From Catenovulum sediminis (GTDB lineage Bacteria > Pseudomonadota > Gammaproteobacteria > Enterobacterales > Alteromonadaceae): a stretch of DNA of 64,000 nt. Under the pieces are notes generated by a model, which did no database searches, was not told the DNA's origin, and saw only the letters and a list, made by a program, of their open reading frames with translations. Both the position numbers and the translations under genes were made by a program. The DNA is taken from assembly GCF_007289895.1 (NCBI RefSeq), contig NZ_CP041660.1, positions 3,348,001 through 3,412,000 on the forward strand, written 5' to 3'. Below are positions 59,947 to 64,000 of the stretch, in pieces; position 1 is the first letter of the stretch; the number at the start of each line of letters is the position of its first letter.

Positions 59947-61896
59947 TTAGTTTAGCGTTTCTAACATTCTTTGTAGCATTTCTAAATTTATCGGTTTTAG
60001 TAATTTACCCGCAGCCCCAGCTGTACGCATTGCCTCATTAGAAATTTCGCTACCGCTTAACATGATAATGTTTAGATTGGCGTTGTTATCTTTGAGCTGA
60101 TTGGCTAATGAAATACCATCCATGTCGGGGAGGTGGTAATCTAACAGCAATGTATTGATGTTGGGGTTGTCAGCAAGGGAGGTTTTGCAATGTTCAGCCG
60201 AATGCGCTACATGCGCTTTTACTGCAAGGGATTCGAGTAGTAATGCAGTTATGTTAGCAGCATCTGAATCATCATCTACAATCAGTATTTCTAATGTCGT
60301 TTCCTCGATTTCTTGGCTTATTTCCGCATGTGGCAAGAATTGTTTAAGACTGTTATATAAAGAAGATTTTTCAATTGGCTTCGCGACTACGTCATTAAAT
60401 CCTAGGCTTTTTAACTCATCACGGACGCCTTTCATAGTCGCAGCGGTAACCGCTAATATCGGGTTTGTTACTGAATGAGCTCTAAGTTTGGAAATTGCAC
60501 GTTTACCGTCTAGCTTAGGCATGTGGATATCCATCAAAATTAAGTCATATGGCGTGTTGGCGTTTTGCATGGAAAGCACTAAGTCAACTGCAGTTTGACC
60601 ATTGTCGGCATAATGAACTTCCAGTCCAAAAGATTCGCTGAAATAACCAATCAGTTGGCGGATGTCCTGAATATCGTCAACGACTAAAATCTTACCTTGT
60701 AATGGTGCGTAATTTTCGTGCGATTGGTAACTTTCTTTATCGGCTAAAGATAATTCTATGCGTTCTTCATTATCTGGGCTATACGGTGGGATTTGAATCG
60801 TAAAACAGCTTCCTTTGTTAATCTCAGATACAACAGATATACGGCCATGCATTAATTTGACTAGCTCTGAGCAGATAGCTAACCCTAAACCCGCACCTTC
60901 TTCATTTCTTGAAACCACATCTTCTATTTGTTCAAATGGCTTGAAGATATTCTCCAGTAGTGTATCTGGGATCCCAATGCCTGAATCCTGGATATCAAAA
61001 CATAACATTTCAACACCCTGAATATCTTGCAAATGTATCCTGACGTTTATTCCACCTTTAGTGGTAAATTTAATGGCATTGTGAATGATATTAATCAACA
61101 CTTGCCTTAAGCGTATCGGGTCATTAAATATATGTTGTGGTAGTGTCGTTTTTGATTCAATTGTAAAGGATAGCCCTTTGTCTTTAGCGTTTATTTCCAT
61201 TAGATCATAGATGTTTGCGATAAATGGATGGAGCGCTATTGAAGTGCAATTTAATTCTAATCTATTGGCCGCTATTTTGGATAAGTCCAACACATTGTTT
61301 AATAAACCGAGTAAGTGTTTACCGTTATTAAATATCGTTGTTAGCTCTGAATGAACAGGTTTGGTCCGGTGTTTGTTTAACAGTAATTCGGTATAGCCTA
61401 AGATTGATGTCAATGGCGTTCTCAGTTCATGGCTTAAATGCGCTAAAAATTTATCTTTAGAGCGATTACTTGTTTCAGCTTTTATGCGTTCTAATCTTTC
61501 ATTTTCAAAGTCTTTACGTGCCAGCGCATAACGAATAGCACGTGTAAATAAGGTTAAGTTTATTTCATTTTTAATCAGGTAATCGACTGCGCCGGCGTCT
61601 AATGCACTGTTATCTAAACTGCTATCTGATTGTCCAGTTAACATAATAATGGGAACCGTACAGCCGTTTTTAATGGCTTTTTTTAATACGGATAAACCGT
61701 CCAGCGCACCCAGCTGATAGTCTAATAAACAAATGTCATGAAGGTTTTTTTGTAGTATTTCTAATGCCTCTTTGGGTGAACTAATCCAATCAATTTCAAA
61801 AGTATGGGTTGTCATTTCATGTAGGTAATCTTGAGTAATAATGAAATCATCTTCGTCGTCATCGACCATTAATACTTTTGTAATTTTGCTTGTCAT
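59947..61896 (-). CDS. Hybrid histidine kinase / response regulator (REC-HisKA-HATPase-REC-REC)
   Basis: 649 residues, cytoplasmic, no membrane segment, AGGTGA before the ATG. REC1 (about 7-125; VDDDEDD acidic pocket, phospho-Asp in CLLDYQLG); HisKA (about 146-215; FLAHLSHELRTPL with the His); HATPase (about 250-370; NAIKF N-box, DSGIGI and GAGLGLAI); REC2 (about 398-515; LILMDIHMP); REC3 (about 532-646; TLLLDYHLPDMDG). All three receiver Asp residues are present. Last gene of a signalling run: the upstream kinase or single-domain regulator may feed phosphate to REC1, and the hybrid could pass it to REC2/REC3. No DNA-binding output domain, so output is by protein interaction or an unseen partner. 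Confidence 0.95.
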   Translation of the reverse strand: MTSKITKVLMVDDDEDDFIITQDYLHEMTTHTFEIDWISSPKEALEILQKNLHDICLLDYQLGALDGLSVLKKAIKNGCTVPIIMLTGQSDSSLDNSALDAGAVDYLIKNEINLTLFTRAIRYALARKDFENERLERIKAETSNRSKDKFLAHLSHELRTPLTSILGYTELLLNKHRTKPVHSELTTIFNNGKHLLGLLNNVLDLSKIAANRLELNCTSIALHPFIANIYDLMEINAKDKGLSFTIESKTTLPQHIFNDPIRLRQVLINIIHNAIKFTTKGGINVRIHLQDIQGVEMLCFDIQDSGIGIPDTLLENIFKPFEQIEDVVSRNEEGAGLGLAICSELVKLMHGRISVVSEINKGSCFTIQIPPYSPDNEERIELSLADKESYQSHENYAPLQGKILVVDDIQDIRQLIGYFSESFGLEVHYADNGQTAVDLVLSMQNANTPYDLILMDIHMPKLDGKRAISKLRAHSVTNPILAVTAATMKGVRDELKSLGFNDVVAKPIEKSSLYNSLKQFLPHAEISQEIEETTLEILIVDDDSDAANITALLLESLAVKAHVAHSAEHCKTSLADNPNINTLLLDYHLPDMDGISLANQLKDNNANLNIIMLSGSEISNEAMRTAGAAGKLLKPINLEMLQRMLETLN

Positions 61897-61923
61897 AATT
61901 CACCTGCTGTTATTTTTGATAAA

Positions 61924-62382
61924 TTATTGTTCGGGGCTGGGGAGTTCGACAAATTCTACCCAGTATTTACCTAAAGTTTTCATTAAGTCGACTAAACCAT
62001 CAAAATCGACCGGTTTAGTGATATATGAAGCTGCGCCCAAATTGTATCCACGGAGCTTATCTTCTTCCTGTTTTGAGGTTGTTAGAATGACAACAGGGAT
62101 AGATTTTAAATTTGGATCCGCCTTAATTTCTTTTAATGCCTCTCGCCCGTCTTTTCGAGGCATGTTTAAATCTAACAATATTAAGCCTGGACGAGGTGAA
62201 AGTGTCTTATCTGAATATTTTCCTTCTCTGCGCAGGTATTCTAATAACTCGACACCATCTTCGACGCATTTTAGCTCATTCATGACACGACTTTCTCTTA
62301 ATGCATCCTGCGTTAACAATCTATCATCTTCATCATCGTCAGCCATAAGGATGGTTATCGATCTTTTTTTTGTTAAACACAT
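61924..62382 (-). CDS. Single-domain response regulator (Rcp1-like)
   Basis: 152 residues from ATG 62382. GGAG lies seven bases upstream, and the ATG comes one base after the kinase stop codon (TAATATG context), so this start is preferred to the in-frame ATG at 62397. One REC domain: acidic MADDDEDDRLL, phospho-Asp in LILLDLNMPRKDG, Thr in VILTTSK, and Lys in YITKPVD. The inserted segment YLRREGKYSDKTLSPRPGL is typical of Rcp1/phytochrome-partner regulators. It has no output domain, so it probably carries phosphate between the neighbouring kinases or acts by protein contact. Confidence 0.93.
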   Translation of the reverse strand: MCLTKKRSITILMADDDEDDRLLTQDALRESRVMNELKCVEDGVELLEYLRREGKYSDKTLSPRPGLILLDLNMPRKDGREALKEIKADPNLKSIPVVILTTSKQEEDKLRGYNLGAASYITKPVDFDGLVDLMKTLGKYWVEFVELPSPEQ

Positions 62383-62383
62383 A

Positions 62384-63859
62384 TTATTCTCCGTCACTCA
62401 TTGGTAGTTGATAATCTTCTGGTATTTTGATGGTGAATATTGCCCCTTCATTGGGTTGACTTTTTACATTGATACAGCCGCCGTGACGCTCAACAATTCG
62501 TCGGCATACCGCCAGTCCAATGCCGGTACCTTTATATTCAGATCTTGAATGCAGGCGCTGAAACGGAATGAAAATTTTATCGGCGAACGCTTGTTCAAAG
62601 CCGATACCATTATCAGCGATTGTTATGACGTGCCAATTTTCCGTACAGTCTAATAGTTCATTATTAATGGTTTCTGTGTGGTAATTTATTGTGATTAAGG
62701 GCGATTGGTCAGAACGCCTAAACTTAATAGCATTTGAAATCAAGTTTTGAAAAAGCTGGCATATTTGGCTTTTGTCCGCTTGAATTGACGGCAATTCTGC
62801 CACCTTTATGGTCGCGTTTGCTTCAACGATTGCAATTTCTAGATCATCCGTTACCGTGTCAACAACTTCTTGTAATGCGACCGCTTTAAATGATTTACCT
62901 CTGGTTGAAATACGTGAATATTCTAGTAAATCATTAATCAGGTTGGACATCCGCTCTGCTGCATTTTTCATCCGTTTTATAAAGTCGGCGCCTCGTTCGT
63001 CCAATTTGTCCGCATAGTTGATTTCCAGTCGATCACCAAATGCTCTGATTTTTCGCAGTGGTTCTTGCAAATCGTGGGATGCGACAAACGCAAAGCTTTC
63101 CAGTTCTCTGTTACTTTGTTCTAATTCTTCTGCGTAAACCGTTAATTCCTGAGTTTTTGCATTAACTTCTTTTTGTAAAGTTTCATTTTGAGTTTCTAAC
63201 AGCGTCTGATTTTTTCTTTCTTGTTGAAGTAAGATACGGGCTAGAATCATCATGCCAAATAACAATAAAAAACTGGTGATGGCTGAGGTTGTAAAGGTGA
63301 ATTCAGCGTTTTTTTCAGCTTTTAATAACTGGGCAAACAAGTCATCTCGATATGTGGTTTCTATCGATTTGAGCATGTCAAAGTGTAGTTTAATCTCTTT
63401 ATACAAGTTTCGCCCTCTACCTGTCATGACTTGACGCAACGCGGATTTTTCTTTATCCGCTTGTGCCAGCTCAACGGTTGCCACTAACTCTCTCAGTTTC
63501 GCTTCTATTAAGTGAATGAGGGATGCAACCTTAGCAGGCTGTTCAGGTATTTCAGATTCGAGGGTTTTGATGGTTTCAATTTGTTGATAAACATTTTCAA
63601 GTGCATTGGTATAGGGCGTCAGATATTCTTCATTTGCGGTGAGTAGATAACCTCGTTGACCTGATTCGGCTTGCAACACTAATATATGCAATTCTTCCAG
63701 CTCACTAATTATTTCGCCGGTGTTATATAACGAGGTTTGCGCTTTGGATAGTTTTGAGGTGATGTTTATCGCAAGAAAAATGTTTGCTGAAATCACTAAA
63801 ATAACGATTAAAAAGATTAATATCCAACTATCTCTTTTTTTTTCAAGCAACATATCCAT
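62384..63859 (-). CDS. Membrane histidine kinase with CHASE3-type sensor
   Basis: 491 residues from ATG 63859; an in-frame GTG at 63910 is rejected because it lies within the upstream gene. Two membrane helices (about 13-33 and 188-208) flank a helical periplasmic CHASE3-like domain (about 35-185: LQAESGQRGYLLTANEEYL). A coiled coil (about 215-255) follows, then HisKA (about 256-320; FAFVASHDLQEPLRKI with the His) and HATPase (about 355-485; NAIKFR, DNGIGF, GTGIGLAVCRRIVERHGG). The SHDLQEPLRKI type is found in phytochrome-like and CHASE3 kinases that pair with Rcp1-like regulators, exactly as here. It ends one base before the response regulator start, so the two are coupled. The signal sensed is unknown. 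Confidence 0.93.
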   Translation of the reverse strand: MDMLLEKKRDSWILIFLIVILVISANIFLAINITSKLSKAQTSLYNTGEIISELEELHILVLQAESGQRGYLLTANEEYLTPYTNALENVYQQIETIKTLESEIPEQPAKVASLIHLIEAKLRELVATVELAQADKEKSALRQVMTGRGRNLYKEIKLHFDMLKSIETTYRDDLFAQLLKAEKNAEFTFTTSAITSFLLLFGMMILARILLQQERKNQTLLETQNETLQKEVNAKTQELTVYAEELEQSNRELESFAFVASHDLQEPLRKIRAFGDRLEINYADKLDERGADFIKRMKNAAERMSNLINDLLEYSRISTRGKSFKAVALQEVVDTVTDDLEIAIVEANATIKVAELPSIQADKSQICQLFQNLISNAIKFRRSDQSPLITINYHTETINNELLDCTENWHVITIADNGIGFEQAFADKIFIPFQRLHSRSEYKGTGIGLAVCRRIVERHGGCINVKSQPNEGAIFTIKIPEDYQLPMSDGE

Positions 63860-63864
63860 AGCTA

Positions 63865-64000
63865 TCACTGTCGTAATGCTTCTGAAATTTGTTGTAAAGA
63901 GTGACTGCACTTTTGACAGTTATCGATTATTTTTTGGGCTGCCTCTGTTAATTTTTCGGCCGAGCCATTGGACTCAATCAGTATTTTGATCAGCTCTGCT
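63865..64000 (-). CDS. Partial gene, C-terminal 44-45 residues, unidentified
   Basis: The frame is open from the right edge to TGA (63865-63867), five bases before the kinase ATG, so it is in the same operon. The visible tail is helical and charged (AELIKILIESNGSAEKLT, CQKCSHSLQQISEALRQ) with a CQKC pair. It could be the end of a chemoreceptor-like, HPt-like or scaffold protein, but too little is present to decide. Confidence 0.55.
   Translation of the reverse strand, partial: AELIKILIESNGSAEKLTEAAQKIIDNCQKCSHSLQQISEALRQ

Noticed and set aside
61841..62407. Plus-strand open frame of 188 residues over the response regulator genes
   Set aside because: Ser-rich antisense frame opposite clear REC domains; no ribosome site or recognisable domain.

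Overview
The window is AT-rich DNA that looks like a chromosomal segment of a marine, polysaccharide-degrading gammaproteobacterium, most likely of the Alteromonadaceae (Catenovulum/Paraglaciecola type). This placement is inferred from the gene mix: large TonB-dependent receptors, a pectin-use locus, a GlyGly-CTERM-like sorting tail, a PA2778/PA2779-like pair and a DUF1328 protein. No rRNA, tRNA or CRISPR array was seen.

Layout. (1) 1-949: the 3' end of gnd (6-phosphogluconate dehydrogenase), closed by a good terminator. (2) 1144-39820: about 38.7 kb of co-oriented, tightly coupled genes for a very large exported or cell-surface system. In order they are an OmpA-like barrel protein, a ~5050-residue repeat adhesin (VCBS/FG-GAP repeats, 19 near-identical 91-residue Ig-like repeats, more Ig/cadherin-like domains, sorting tail), a small exported protein, a LamG/PA14 protein, a 3759-residue LamG/PA14/coiled-coil giant, a calcium-binding protein with cohesin-like and dockerin-like ends, a lipoprotein with a related cohesin-like domain, and a membrane-anchored PpiC-type isomerase. 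Two of these genes are split by single-base deficits in 5-nt C or G runs (14780-14784 and 20784-20788). Each is counted here as one gene with a frameshift. This locus is the best candidate for an undescribed system.

(3) 39849-54875: a pectin/uronate locus. It holds uxaC, divergent from a TonB receptor, then a 2220-residue lipoprotein fusing a pectin methylesterase and a pectate lyase with four copies of an unassigned module, then a second TonB receptor. All three promoter regions carry palindromes centred on ACCGGT, two of them perfect over at least 12 bp (GCCACCGGTGGC). This implies one regulator, probably LacI-type and not encoded in the window, controlling the locus.

(4) 55125-59733: small stress and envelope genes. 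These are a two-BON-domain protein, a hemerythrin gene broken by an in-frame stop, a Pmp3-type peptide, a general-stress 17M-like glycine-zipper protein, then on the minus strand a C39-like peptidase/TPR lipoprotein and its PA2779-like partner, a small lipoprotein and a DUF1328 protein. A 270-bp palindromic MITE-like element lies between the two strands' genes and supplies the stop codon of the C39 gene.

(5) 59947-64000, minus strand: a signalling operon read right to left. It contains the tail of an unidentified gene, a CHASE3-type histidine kinase, a single-domain response regulator and a REC-HisKA-HATPase-REC-REC hybrid.

Working model (inference): genes of block 2 build a calcium-stabilised surface structure. 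The barrel, lipoprotein and sorting tail would anchor it, cohesin/dockerin-like modules would join parts, and PpiC would help fold it. Block 3 demethylates and cleaves pectin outside or at the cell surface, imports oligogalacturonides through the TonB receptors and isomerises uronates in the cytoplasm.
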